Shown one piece after another: positions 1-5,708 of a stretch of DNA of 5,712 nucleotides. The stretch spans positions 1 to 5,712 of the forward strand of contig JAGVIF010000183.1 of NCBI GenBank assembly GCA_020056205.1. The letters are read 5' to 3'. Numbering within the stretch: the first letter of the stretch is position 1; every line of letters begins with the position of its first letter. This DNA comes from Lentisphaeria bacterium (lineage in GTDB: Bacteria > Verrucomicrobiota > Lentisphaeria > Victivallales > GWF2-50-93). The translations under genes and the position numbers were made by a program. The notes under the pieces were generated by a model that was given only the letters and a program-made list of their open reading frames with translations, did not search any database and was not told the origin of the DNA.

Positions 1-165
1 ACCGCCGCGGGTATTGCCCCTGCCAGAAATACTTGCGAGCCCTCCGATGGCATCTGCAACGGCGCGGTTTATGACTTTTGCAACTGGCTCACAAGTAAAT
101 ATTTACCGAAAGGACAGAGTATTGGGACTGCTCATGGTTTTTGTCTATGCCAACTCTTAAAATGA
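1..165 (+). CDS. Possible C-terminal end of an unrecognised Cys-rich protein (partial)
   Basis: Reading from base 1, frame 1 stays open for 54 codons and ends at TGA (163-165). The peptide has five cysteines, at residues 12, 19, 27, 48 and 50 counted from the window edge, and finishes HGFCLCQLLK. Codons in the first half look coding-like (gcc, gcg, ggc, atc, tgc, aac). I do not recognise a family. The call is weak: 54 open codons can occur by chance, and frame 2 is also open over 1-160. If real, the gene ends 15 bp before the prenyl synthase start, and the promoter candidate for the next operon would lie in its last codons. No function is proposed. Confidence 0.33.
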   Translation, partial: TAAGIAPARNTCEPSDGICNGAVYDFCNWLTSKYLPKGQSIGTAHGFCLCQLLK

Positions 166-169
166 TAAT
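141..169 (+). promoter_or_regulatory. Candidate sigma70-type promoter for the prenyl synthase-nqr operon
   Basis: TTGTCT (141-146) and GATAAT (164-169) are separated by exactly 17 bases. They match the consensus -35 box at 4 of 6 positions and the -10 box at 5 of 6. Transcription would start near 176. That leaves almost no leader before the ATG at 181 and about 28 bases before the ATG at 205, which mildly favours the later start. The surrounding DNA is AT-rich: I counted 47 G+C in 61-180. This is inferred from sequence only; such matches are common by chance. Confidence 0.32.
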
Positions 170-180
170 CCTTCTTTGTA

Positions 181-1083
181 ATGCAAGTTGAAATGGCGGA
201 ATCTATGACAGTTCTTAATAGTGATTCGGATATTTTGGGATCGGCGCTGACGATGATCCGTCAACGTTTGGAGAAAGCGGAAGCTGTTATCGGGCGGAAG
301 ACGGGACTATTGGCGCCGGGCAAGATACTGCGGACGCAGTTGGCGGCGCGGCTGACGGCCGCCGGTGTCTGCGGTGCGTCGCTGGAAACGATCACGGATG
401 CTTGCGTCGCCGTCGAATTGGCGCATGTTGCCAGCCTTTGCCATGACGACACGATTGATGAAGGTTCCGTTCGCAGACACCGTCCGGCGCTATGGACAGT
501 GGTCGGCCGTTCGGCGGCGATACTCACAGGGGATCTCCTGCTGTGCGAGGCCATGGAATTGATGATTCAGTCCGACAACGGATTGAATCTGGCCTCGTTC
601 CTGTCCAAAGTCCGGCAGATGGTGGAAGGTGAAATTCGCCATGAATTTCATGGGCGCGGACAGTCCTTAAACGAGGCAGAATGTTTGCGCATGGCGCGGG
701 ATAAAACCGGTCCGTTGTTTGCGTTTGCCGCTGAGGTCTGCGGCGGCGCCGACATGTCGCGGCGCCAAGCCCTGACCGAGGCTGGTTATCTGATTGGCGC
801 CGCCTATCAGTTGGCCGATGACTTGATAGACATCATCGGCTTGGAGGACAAGGCAGGCAAGACTTTGGGCACTGATGCGGCGCGGGGTAAGTTTACTATG
901 CCCCAGGCTGGATTGAACGGGCCTGCCCAGACCACTAAATTGATTGGCGATATGCTGTCCGCCGCTATTGAAGAAGTCCGGGCGGATATTGCCGCTTGCC
1001 AAGGCTTGCAGGCGTTTATTCGTCAGGACCTGGTTCCTGTTTTTGCTAGTCAAGGCTTGAATATCAAGGGATACATTTTATGA
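181..1083 (+). CDS. Long-chain polyprenyl diphosphate synthase (IspB/HepT-like), quinone side-chain synthesis
   Basis: Trans-isoprenyl diphosphate synthase that condenses isopentenyl diphosphate onto an allylic primer, giving the tail of ubiquinone or menaquinone. Visible in the 300-residue product: the substrate-binding G47-K48-x2-R51; the first Asp-rich motif DDTID (89-93) followed by R98-R99; K175-T176; the second Asp-rich motif DDLID (213-217); and a GK-x2-G-x-D plus GK-x-T-x-P block (226-241). Small residues four and five positions before the first motif (Ser, Ala) fit a long-chain product; chain length is inference. It is slightly shorter than typical IspB (about 320 residues). The start is uncertain: ATG181 and ATG193 lack a Shine-Dalgarno, while ATG205 has a weak GGCGGA (195-200). 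The stop overlaps the nqrA ATG (ATGA, 1080-1083), implying translational coupling and a shared quinone-related role. Confidence 0.92.
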   Translation: MQVEMAESMTVLNSDSDILGSALTMIRQRLEKAEAVIGRKTGLLAPGKILRTQLAARLTAAGVCGASLETITDACVAVELAHVASLCHDDTIDEGSVRRHRPALWTVVGRSAAILTGDLLLCEAMELMIQSDNGLNLASFLSKVRQMVEGEIRHEFHGRGQSLNEAECLRMARDKTGPLFAFAAEVCGGADMSRRQALTEAGYLIGAAYQLADDLIDIIGLEDKAGKTLGTDAARGKFTMPQAGLNGPAQTTKLIGDMLSAAIEEVRADIAACQGLQAFIRQDLVPVFASQGLNIKGYIL

Positions 1084-2444
1084 AATTGTGTGGAGGTTAT
1101 GATATTAAGATGGCCGGAAGGCCCGCCGTTGAGATAGAATCGCCTGTGGAGCCAAAAGAATTGTTTCTGCCTCGTTTCAGTTGCCGGTTTCGTTTCAGTG
1201 AGCTGTGCATTGGCGACGGACAGCACGTTCGTCGCGGCCAGGTTCTGGCTCGAGACCCCGGCAATCACGGTGTGCCGTTGCTGGCGCCGCGCGATGGGAC
1301 GGCCCATCTGGATTTGGAAAAAGAACATATAGTGTTGCGGGGATTGTCCGCCAATCCGCCGGAAGCGCTGGAAACCCCTGAAGCGCCGGCGCACATCTCT
1401 CGGGAACTCGGTTCCGTTGGTATGAAACGCTACAAACTACTGACACTGGGGGCTTGGCAGTATATGTTCACGGCTCACAATGGCGCATTGCCGGATCCAT
1501 TCGGCTCCCCGCAGGCAGTCTTGGTTTCGACTCTCCGACTCGATCCGTTTCTGGCGCGCGGCGATATTCAAATGAAGACCATGTTGTCTAACTTTACCCG
1601 TGGTTTAGAGCAGTTGCAGTCCTTGCTGGAATATCAGCCGATCTATCTGGTCTTGCCTAAGGTTGCCACAGCGTTTGCCGAGCAAGTGCGCGAGGCTGTC
1701 CGAGGTTATGCCTACATCAAACCGGTTCAAGTTCCGTTGAGGTATCCCTTTGATCATTTCAAAATTTTGGCCAAAGCGTTGGGACTGTCGCATGACGACG
1801 AACACCCGACTTGGGCGTTGCGGGTCGGGGGCATACTTGCCATGGACCGAAGTCTGACGATGTCGCTGCCGTGTGATACGAAAGTCATTTCGATCGGAGG
1901 TTCGGGCGCCATCGCGCCCACTCATCTGACGGTGATGCCCGGCTATCCAATCAAGGAACTCCTGTCCGCCCGAATCGCCGCTGGACCGGTGCGCATCATT
2001 AATGGCGGTGCACTGACAGGACAGGCGATCGGGCCGGAACAGTTGGGGATCGACGTTGAATGCGCCGGGCTGACTTTGCTGAGCGAACACGTAAATAGGG
2101 AGTTTCTGGGATTTGTCCGTCCCGGCTCCGATCGCCGGTCATACAGCCGTTGCTTTCTCAGCGCGTTGCGTCGCCCCATGCCCGAACGCATGACCACCGC
2201 CGTTCGCGGAGAACGCAGACCCTGCGTGGCCTGCGGGTTCTGCGAGGAGGTCTGTCCGGTTGGTATCATGCCTCACCTGCTACATAAACTTATCTACCAG
2301 AACGACTTGGATGCGGTGGAGAGGGCGCGGTTGGATTTGTGCATCGCCTGCGGGCTCTGTTCATTCGTTTGCCCATCGAAGATTGCGCTTGGCGAAGAAT
2401 TCCGACAAACGGCAGAAACCATCCGCCAGGAACACCAAAACTAG
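1080..2444 (+). CDS. nqrA: Na+-NQR subunit A with two RnfC-like [4Fe-4S] motifs
   Basis: Peripheral cytoplasmic subunit of the sodium-pumping NADH:quinone oxidoreductase, linked to quinone binding in Vibrio. The 454-residue product opens with an NqrA-type strand (GGYDIKMAGRPA, 5-16), then a lipoyl-like barrel (about 30-85). The NqrA-like segment INGGALTGQAIGPEQLG (307-323) and the block ending SRCFLSALRR (356-365) also fit NqrA. Unlike Vibrio NqrA, which keeps only a remnant near its C-terminus, this protein has two full CxxCxxCxxxCP motifs: C382/C385/C388/C392 and C421/C424/C427/C431. The stretch RYPFDHFKILAKAL (221-234) also resembles the YP-x4-K-x-L region of RnfC. It lacks the RnfC GAECEPY-type motif. 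AAGGGA (1066-1071), 8 bases upstream, supports the start. It overlaps the prenyl synthase by 4 bp and leads nqrBCDE. The subunit assignment is firm; electron transfer through the clusters is inference. Confidence 0.92.
   Translation: MKLCGGYDIKMAGRPAVEIESPVEPKELFLPRFSCRFRFSELCIGDGQHVRRGQVLARDPGNHGVPLLAPRDGTAHLDLEKEHIVLRGLSANPPEALETPEAPAHISRELGSVGMKRYKLLTLGAWQYMFTAHNGALPDPFGSPQAVLVSTLRLDPFLARGDIQMKTMLSNFTRGLEQLQSLLEYQPIYLVLPKVATAFAEQVREAVRGYAYIKPVQVPLRYPFDHFKILAKALGLSHDDEHPTWALRVGGILAMDRSLTMSLPCDTKVISIGGSGAIAPTHLTVMPGYPIKELLSARIAAGPVRIINGGALTGQAIGPEQLGIDVECAGLTLLSEHVNREFLGFVRPGSDRRSYSRCFLSALRRPMPERMTTAVRGERRPCVACGFCEEVCPVGIMPHLLHKLIYQNDLDAVERARLDLCIACGLCSFVCPSKIALGEEFRQTAETIRQEHQN
2223..2372 (+). 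other. Ferredoxin-like double [4Fe-4S] segment within nqrA
   Basis: This stretch encodes residues 382-431 of NqrA, with eight cysteines in two CxxCxxCxxxCP arrays about 29 residues apart. The spacing and the following proline are those of bacterial 2[4Fe-4S] ferredoxins and of RnfC. All eight positions read as tgc or tgt codons, so neither site is degraded. Confidence 0.9.
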
Positions 2445-2455
2445 GAAGTTAGAGC

Positions 2456-3544
2456 ATGAAGATATTGACGCAATTGTTCAACCAAGCCCGTAGCCACTTT
2501 GCAGAAGGAGGATTGTTTTGCCGTCTGCATCCGCTGTTTGCCGCGACGGAAAATTTCTTTTTTGCCCCATCTGCGCGAACGATGAATGCGCCGTTTGTTC
2601 GCGACCCCCTGGATGTCAAGCGATTTATGTCAACAGTGATTATCGCATTGGTTCCGGTATTGGCCGTGTCATTGTACTGTTTCGGACTGCGGGTGCTGGC
2701 GATGATAGCCGTGTCGTATGCGGTCGGAGGAATGGTTGAAGTCCTTTTCGCCATTGTCCGCAAAGAGGAAATCAACGAAGGTTTTCTGGTGACCGGCCTG
2801 CTTTTCCCGCTCATTTTGCCGCCGGGACTGCCCCTTTGGATGGTGGGGGTTGGCGTGGCCTTTGGCGTACTGGTTGGCAAGGAACTTTTTGGCGGCACCG
2901 GGCGAAATCTGTTCAACCCGGCGCTTGTGGGGCGGGTCTTTCTGGGGATTGCCTACCCCGTAGCCATGTCGGGCAATTGGCTCATTCCCGGAAGCTGGCC
3001 GTACGGGCGCATTTTTCAATATGCTTCCTCAACCACTGTAGATGCGGTGACGACAGCCACCCCGCTGGGGCTGGCCAAACAGGGACAATTTGCAGGCACT
3101 TTCGATTTGTTTGTGGGATTAGTGCCGGGTAGCGTCGGCGAAACGTCCGCGGCCGCGATTTTGCTGGGCGGCATCCTGCTCTTGCTGACGCGGGTTGCCA
3201 GTTGGCGGATCGTTGTGGCCACGCTGGGATCCTTTCTCGCATTGGAAACCCTGCTGTTCTACGTCCTGCCCACCCCGATTCCTCCACCGCAATGGCAACT
3301 GCTGGCCGGCGGCATTCTGTTCGGGACGTTTTTCATGGCGACCGATCCGGTGACCAGTCCGGCGACCGGTCCTGCTAAGTGGGCTTACGGAATTATCATC
3401 GGTGTAACGGTGGGTATGATCCGTCATCTCACCGGTTATGTCGAGGGTGTCATGTTCGCGATTTTGTTAGGCAACATTGTCGCTCCTATTCTGGATGAAA
3501 TCACCATATCGCTGCGTTTAAGGAGATTACGTAATGAAAAATAA
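2456..3544 (+). CDS. nqrB: Na+-NQR subunit B, membrane FMN/riboflavin subunit
   Basis: Polytopic inner-membrane subunit that carries covalent FMN and, in known enzymes, riboflavin; it forms the core of the sodium path and quinone site. The 362-residue product matches NqrB throughout. It has the amphipathic N-terminus with HFAEGG (14-19), VRDPLDVKRFM (48-58), the conserved FPLILPPGLPLW segment (117-128), KELFGGTGRNLFNPAL (142-157), and the C-terminal MATDPVTSPATG (294-305). The FMN-acceptor site reads DAVTTATPL (196-204), with T202 aligned to Vibrio T236. The usual SGAT glycine is replaced by Thr. It is shorter than Vibrio NqrB (about 415 residues). A modest AGGAAG (2443-2448) lies 7 bases before the ATG, 11 bp after nqrA. 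Its end overlaps nqrC. Confidence 0.96.
   Translation: MKILTQLFNQARSHFAEGGLFCRLHPLFAATENFFFAPSARTMNAPFVRDPLDVKRFMSTVIIALVPVLAVSLYCFGLRVLAMIAVSYAVGGMVEVLFAIVRKEEINEGFLVTGLLFPLILPPGLPLWMVGVGVAFGVLVGKELFGGTGRNLFNPALVGRVFLGIAYPVAMSGNWLIPGSWPYGRIFQYASSTTVDAVTTATPLGLAKQGQFAGTFDLFVGLVPGSVGETSAAAILLGGILLLLTRVASWRIVVATLGSFLALETLLFYVLPTPIPPPQWQLLAGGILFGTFFMATDPVTSPATGPAKWAYGIIIGVTVGMIRHLTGYVEGVMFAILLGNIVAPILDEITISLRLRRLRNEK
3520..3525 (+). promoter_or_regulatory. Ribosome binding site for nqrC, inside nqrB
   Basis: AAGGAG lies 8 bases before the ATG at 3534, within the last codons of nqrB. It fixes the nqrC start and implies translational coupling across the 11-bp overlap. Confidence 0.8.
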
Positions 3545-4154
3545 CGTCTACACGTTGGTGTTCGCGGCGGTATTGGGAACGGTCTGTGCCATCGTGCTGG
3601 CGGTGCCCAGTGTGATGCTCGAGCCTTATCGGCGAGCCAACATGGAGGCTGACAAGGTCCGCAACATTCTCGGCGTCCTTGGAGTGCCTGTCGAAAAAAA
3701 TGCATCCTCTCAGCAATTATTAGATTCTTTTCGGAGCGTGGTAAAGGAGGAAAAACGCGGAACGCTGTCCCTGTATCGTTATCTGCAAGACGGGGAGACA
3801 ATGGCGGTGGCGGTGCCTTTTTCCGGCCCCGGGGTTTGGGGACCGGTGGAAGGATTCCTGTCTTTGAGCCCCGACTTGCGAACCATTCGCGGTATAACCT
3901 TCCACAAGCATGAGGAAACACCCGGACTGGGCGGGGAAATTGCCACGGAGTCATTCCGCAAGCGATTCATAGGCAAGACGCTCGAAAGCGTCTCCGGCAA
4001 GGCGGGTATTCGCATCCGCCCGCCTGGTTCGCCATTGGCCGACAACGAAATCCACGCGATCACGGGGGCAACCATGACATGCAACAAGGTCGAGGTGATG
4101 CTGACGGCAGTAATTCAACGCATCAAAGAGGAGCGAAACGAAAATGTCAAATAG
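3534..4154 (+). CDS. nqrC: Na+-NQR subunit C, membrane-anchored covalent-FMN subunit
   Basis: One-helix membrane protein whose FMN domain carries an FMN bound through a phosphoester to threonine and relays electrons within NQR. The 206-residue product has a single N-terminal membrane helix (about 7-25). NqrC-specific GPGVWGPVEGFLSLSPDL (98-115) follows, then GITFHKHEETPGLGGEI (120-136), and the FMN site ITGATMT (176-182), where T180 is the expected acceptor. The GVWGP segment and HEETPGLGGE favour NqrC over RnfG. It is shorter than Vibrio NqrC (257 residues) and near RnfG in length. The residue that opens the usual ApbE recognition pattern (Asp) is His here (H174). No apbE flavin transferase is in the window, so one is expected elsewhere. 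It overlaps nqrB and nqrD by 11 bp each. Confidence 0.95.
   Translation: MKNNVYTLVFAAVLGTVCAIVLAVPSVMLEPYRRANMEADKVRNILGVLGVPVEKNASSQQLLDSFRSVVKEEKRGTLSLYRYLQDGETMAVAVPFSGPGVWGPVEGFLSLSPDLRTIRGITFHKHEETPGLGGEIATESFRKRFIGKTLESVSGKAGIRIRPPGSPLADNEIHAITGATMTCNKVEVMLTAVIQRIKEERNENVK
4128..4133 (+). promoter_or_regulatory. Ribosome binding site for nqrD, inside nqrC
   Basis: GAGGAG ends 10 bases before the ATG at 4144. It supports the start that gives NqrD its Cys-rich N-terminal tail. Confidence 0.7.
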
Positions 4155-4791
4155 TTGTGGAGCGTGTGTCAGCCTGTGCGGCGGCAAGGGCAAAGCGACT
4201 TTCCATGATGGTATCTGGAAAAACAACCCCATCGCGGTGCAAGTATTGGGAATCTGTTCGGCGCTGGCGGTCACTAATCGCTTGGCCAATGCCTTGGTGA
4301 TGGGCTTAGCGTTGATCTTCGTCTGCATGGGATCGAATCTCATCGTGTCTTCGCTCCGTAAGGCTATTCCACATCGCATCCGCATGATTGCGGAGGTGGT
4401 TATCATTGCTACTTTTGTCATTGTTTTCGACCAGATTCTCAAGGCGTTTTACTGGGATATGTCAAAGCAGTTGGGGCCTTATGTCGGACTTATCATTACC
4501 AACTGTATCCCCATGGGCAGGGCGGAGGCCTTCGCCCTGCAGAACGGACCTTCTTTATCGTTGCTGGATGGATTTGCCAACGGACTAGGTTATGCGGCCG
4601 TGCTGGCCGTCATCGGATTCATTCGGGAACTGCTGGGAACCGGGGCAATTCTCGGACACCAAGTGCTGTCCGCGGAATGGTACACGCCTAATCAAGTCAT
4701 GATCTTGGCGCCGGGCGCCTTTCTGGTTCTGGGCTTTCTGATTGCGCTGTCCCAGGCGATCAAAGCTCCCGTGCAGGAGGTGAAAAAATGA
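4144..4791 (+). CDS. nqrD: Na+-NQR subunit D, integral membrane subunit
   Basis: Six-helix membrane protein of the NqrD/RnfE family. It pairs with NqrE in inverted orientation, and the two hold an Fe or [2Fe-2S] centre midway through the membrane. Both ligand cysteines are present: C38 in QVLGICSALAVT and C121 in IITNCIPMGRAEAFA, equivalent to Vibrio C29 and C112 with a constant offset of nine residues. Other family landmarks are NNPIAVQVLG (27-36), DQILKAF (96-102), DGFANGLGY (142-150) and FIRELLGTG (159-167). The length (215) is normal. The N-terminus is odd: residues 1-18 contain C5-x2-C8-x3-C12 and glycines, not seen in the Vibrio protein. The start has a good Shine-Dalgarno and no nearby alternative ATG. 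The 3' end overlaps nqrE by 4 bp. Confidence 0.97.
   Translation: MSNSCGACVSLCGGKGKATFHDGIWKNNPIAVQVLGICSALAVTNRLANALVMGLALIFVCMGSNLIVSSLRKAIPHRIRMIAEVVIIATFVIVFDQILKAFYWDMSKQLGPYVGLIITNCIPMGRAEAFALQNGPSLSLLDGFANGLGYAAVLAVIGFIRELLGTGAILGHQVLSAEWYTPNQVMILAPGAFLVLGFLIALSQAIKAPVQEVKK
4775..4783 (+). promoter_or_regulatory. Strong ribosome binding site for nqrE, inside nqrD
   Basis: AGGAGGTGA is a near-perfect anti-16S match, with its GGAGG core 7 bases before the ATG at 4788. It is the strongest Shine-Dalgarno in the window. Together with the ATGA overlap it fixes the nqrE start. Confidence 0.85.
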
Positions 4792-5396
4792 ATGAGACTC
4801 CTGCTCTGTTAATTCTCGTGGCGGCCATCTTCATCAACAACATACTGCTGTCGAATTTTCTGGGCATGTGTTCTTTTCTGGTATGTTCACGGCAAATCGG
4901 GACGGCGATTGGGCTGGGCGCCGCCGTAATTTTTGTGACCACCAGCACGACGATTCTGAATTACTTCGTGTATCATGGTCTGCTTGTTCCCAGCAAGGAA
5001 ATGTTCGGGATTGATCTGACGTTTCTGACATTCGTAGTGTTCATCGCCGTCATTGCGGCCTTCGTGCAGTTCGTGGAGATGTTCGTGGAACGATTCAGCC
5101 CGAAGCTCTACTATGCGCTGGGCATTTTCCTGCCTCTGATCACGGTCAACTGCGCAATCTTCGGGGCAGCTCTGTTTATTGTCATCCGCCAATACTCTTT
5201 GTTCCAGTCGGCCGGCTTTGCTCTGGGCGCAGGAACGGGTTGGGCGCTGGCTATCGTTCTCATGGCGGGTTTGCGGCAGAAGATGGGCTACAGCAATGTG
5301 CCCAAGTCTTTTCAGGGCATTGCCATCGTTATGATTATCACTGGCGTGATAGCGATGACTTTCATGGGGTTTGCCGGCATGATCAGTATTCAGTAA
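4788..5396 (+). CDS. nqrE: Na+-NQR subunit E, integral membrane subunit
   Basis: Six-helix partner of NqrD (NqrE/RnfA family) that supplies the other half of the intramembrane Fe/[2Fe-2S] site. C28 in LSNFLGMCSFL and C122 in FLPLITVNCAIFGAALF match Vibrio C26 and C120. Further conserved stretches are ERFSPKLYYALGIFLPL (101-117), GWALAIVLMAGLRQKMGYS (151-169) and VPKSFQGI (171-178). The 202-residue length is full size for the family. NqrE and RnfA are close homologues; the NqrE call rests on the gene order A-B-C-D-E and on the NqrC-type neighbour. It ends with TAA at 5394-5396. In most known operons nqrF would follow; here a 57-bp gap and an unrelated small ORF come next. Confidence 0.97.
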   Translation: MNETPALLILVAAIFINNILLSNFLGMCSFLVCSRQIGTAIGLGAAVIFVTTSTTILNYFVYHGLLVPSKEMFGIDLTFLTFVVFIAVIAAFVQFVEMFVERFSPKLYYALGIFLPLITVNCAIFGAALFIVIRQYSLFQSAGFALGAGTGWALAIVLMAGLRQKMGYSNVPKSFQGIAIVMIITGVIAMTFMGFAGMISIQ

Positions 5397-5422
5397 GGCG
5401 AGAGAATTTTCAATCAGTCAAG

Positions 5423-5439
5423 TTTTTTTAACAAAAAAA
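5423..5439 (+). repeat. T7-AAC-A7 inverted repeat in the nqrE/small-ORF junction
   Basis: Seven Ts (5423-5429) and seven As (5433-5439) are separated by AAC, forming a 7-bp all-A:T inverted repeat with a 3-base loop. It sits directly before the Shine-Dalgarno of the small ORF. With no G:C pairs and no U-tract after the stem it is a poor intrinsic terminator. It may only reflect an A-rich ribosome-site context. The 120 bases 5401-5520 contain 39 G+C, well below the nqr genes. Confidence 0.45.
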
Positions 5440-5446
5440 GGAGTGG
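5440..5446 (+). promoter_or_regulatory. Ribosome binding site for the small Cys-rich ORF
   Basis: GGAGTGG, preceded by a run of As, lies 7 bases before the ATG at 5454. It is the best argument that the 78-codon ORF is translated. Confidence 0.65.
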
Positions 5447-5453
5447 CGCGAAA

Positions 5454-5690
5454 ATGAAAACGTCAGATTTCAAGTCTGAAACCGAAGGTCTGAAAAAAAA
5501 TCAGGAAATTTTTCAGAAAGAGAACATTAAAACTCCAGACTGTTGCTGTTGCAAGAGCGGAGAAACATTAGAAGCGTCCCGCGGAACCTGCGACGGCGGC
5601 CGGGAGGAACGATTGTTGAAATGGGAACAACCTGCGCTGGAAGATGTTTCCGGCAAAGTGATGGCCCAACCCTATATCAGGTTTACCTGA
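5454..5690 (+). CDS. Small Cys-rich hypothetical protein; possible RiPP-type precursor
   Basis: A 78-residue product that I do not recognise. Three parts are visible. Residues 1-28 are a charged Lys/Glu-rich segment. Residues 30-50 are Cys/Gly-rich with four consecutive cysteines (30-33) and C46. Residues 54-78 end LLKWEQPALEDVSGKVMAQP followed by YIRFT. There is no signal peptide or membrane helix. W57-x2-P60-x-L62 followed by G67 recalls the Y/W-x2-P-x-L leader motif bound by PqqD-like recognition domains in lasso and other RiPP precursors, but the spacing to glycine is not canonical and no maturation enzyme is in view. GGAGTGG supports the start. A second start is possible: GGGAGGA (5602-5608) lies before in-frame TTG codons at 5613 and 5616 and would give only the C-terminal part. 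It follows nqrE by 57 bp on the same strand. Alternatives are a metal-binding small protein or a chance ORF. Confidence 0.6.
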   Translation: MKTSDFKSETEGLKKNQEIFQKENIKTPDCCCCKSGETLEASRGTCDGGREERLLKWEQPALEDVSGKVMAQPYIRFT

Positions 5691-5708
5691 GCAACTATGC
5701 TAATTTAC

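Noticed and set aside
1605..2090. 161-codon open frame on the - strand inside nqrA
   Set aside because: It lies wholly antisense to a clearly homologous NqrA; its product is low-complexity Gln/Arg-rich with no recognisable domain, as expected of a shadow frame.
3436..3954. 172-codon open frame on the - strand across nqrB/nqrC
   Set aside because: Antisense to two firmly assigned genes; Pro/Arg-rich translation with no domain features.
1080..5396. Assignment of the cluster as an Rnf complex because of the Fe-S clusters in the first subunit
   Set aside because: Gene order A-B-C-D-E, NqrB-type FPLILPPGLPLW, NqrC-type GVWGP and HEETPGLGGE, and no RnfB gene between or beside the subunits all favour Nqr. 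RnfC would also show a GAECEPY-like motif, which is absent.
5423..5439. T7/A7 inverted repeat as a rho-independent terminator for the nqr operon
   Set aside because: The stem has no G:C pairs and the U-tract lies before rather than after it; the A-run leads directly into a Shine-Dalgarno.
5463..5504. Near-palindromes and TCTGAAA repeats at the start of the small ORF (5463-5479, 5490-5504)
   Set aside because: Stems are only 4-6 bp in an A-rich coding stretch, with loops that do not suggest a regulatory RNA; likely chance.
5454..5690. Small ORF as NqrM (DUF539), the Cys-rich Nqr maturation factor
   Set aside because: NqrM has an N-terminal membrane helix before its cysteines; this product has a charged Lys/Glu-rich N-terminus and no hydrophobic segment.
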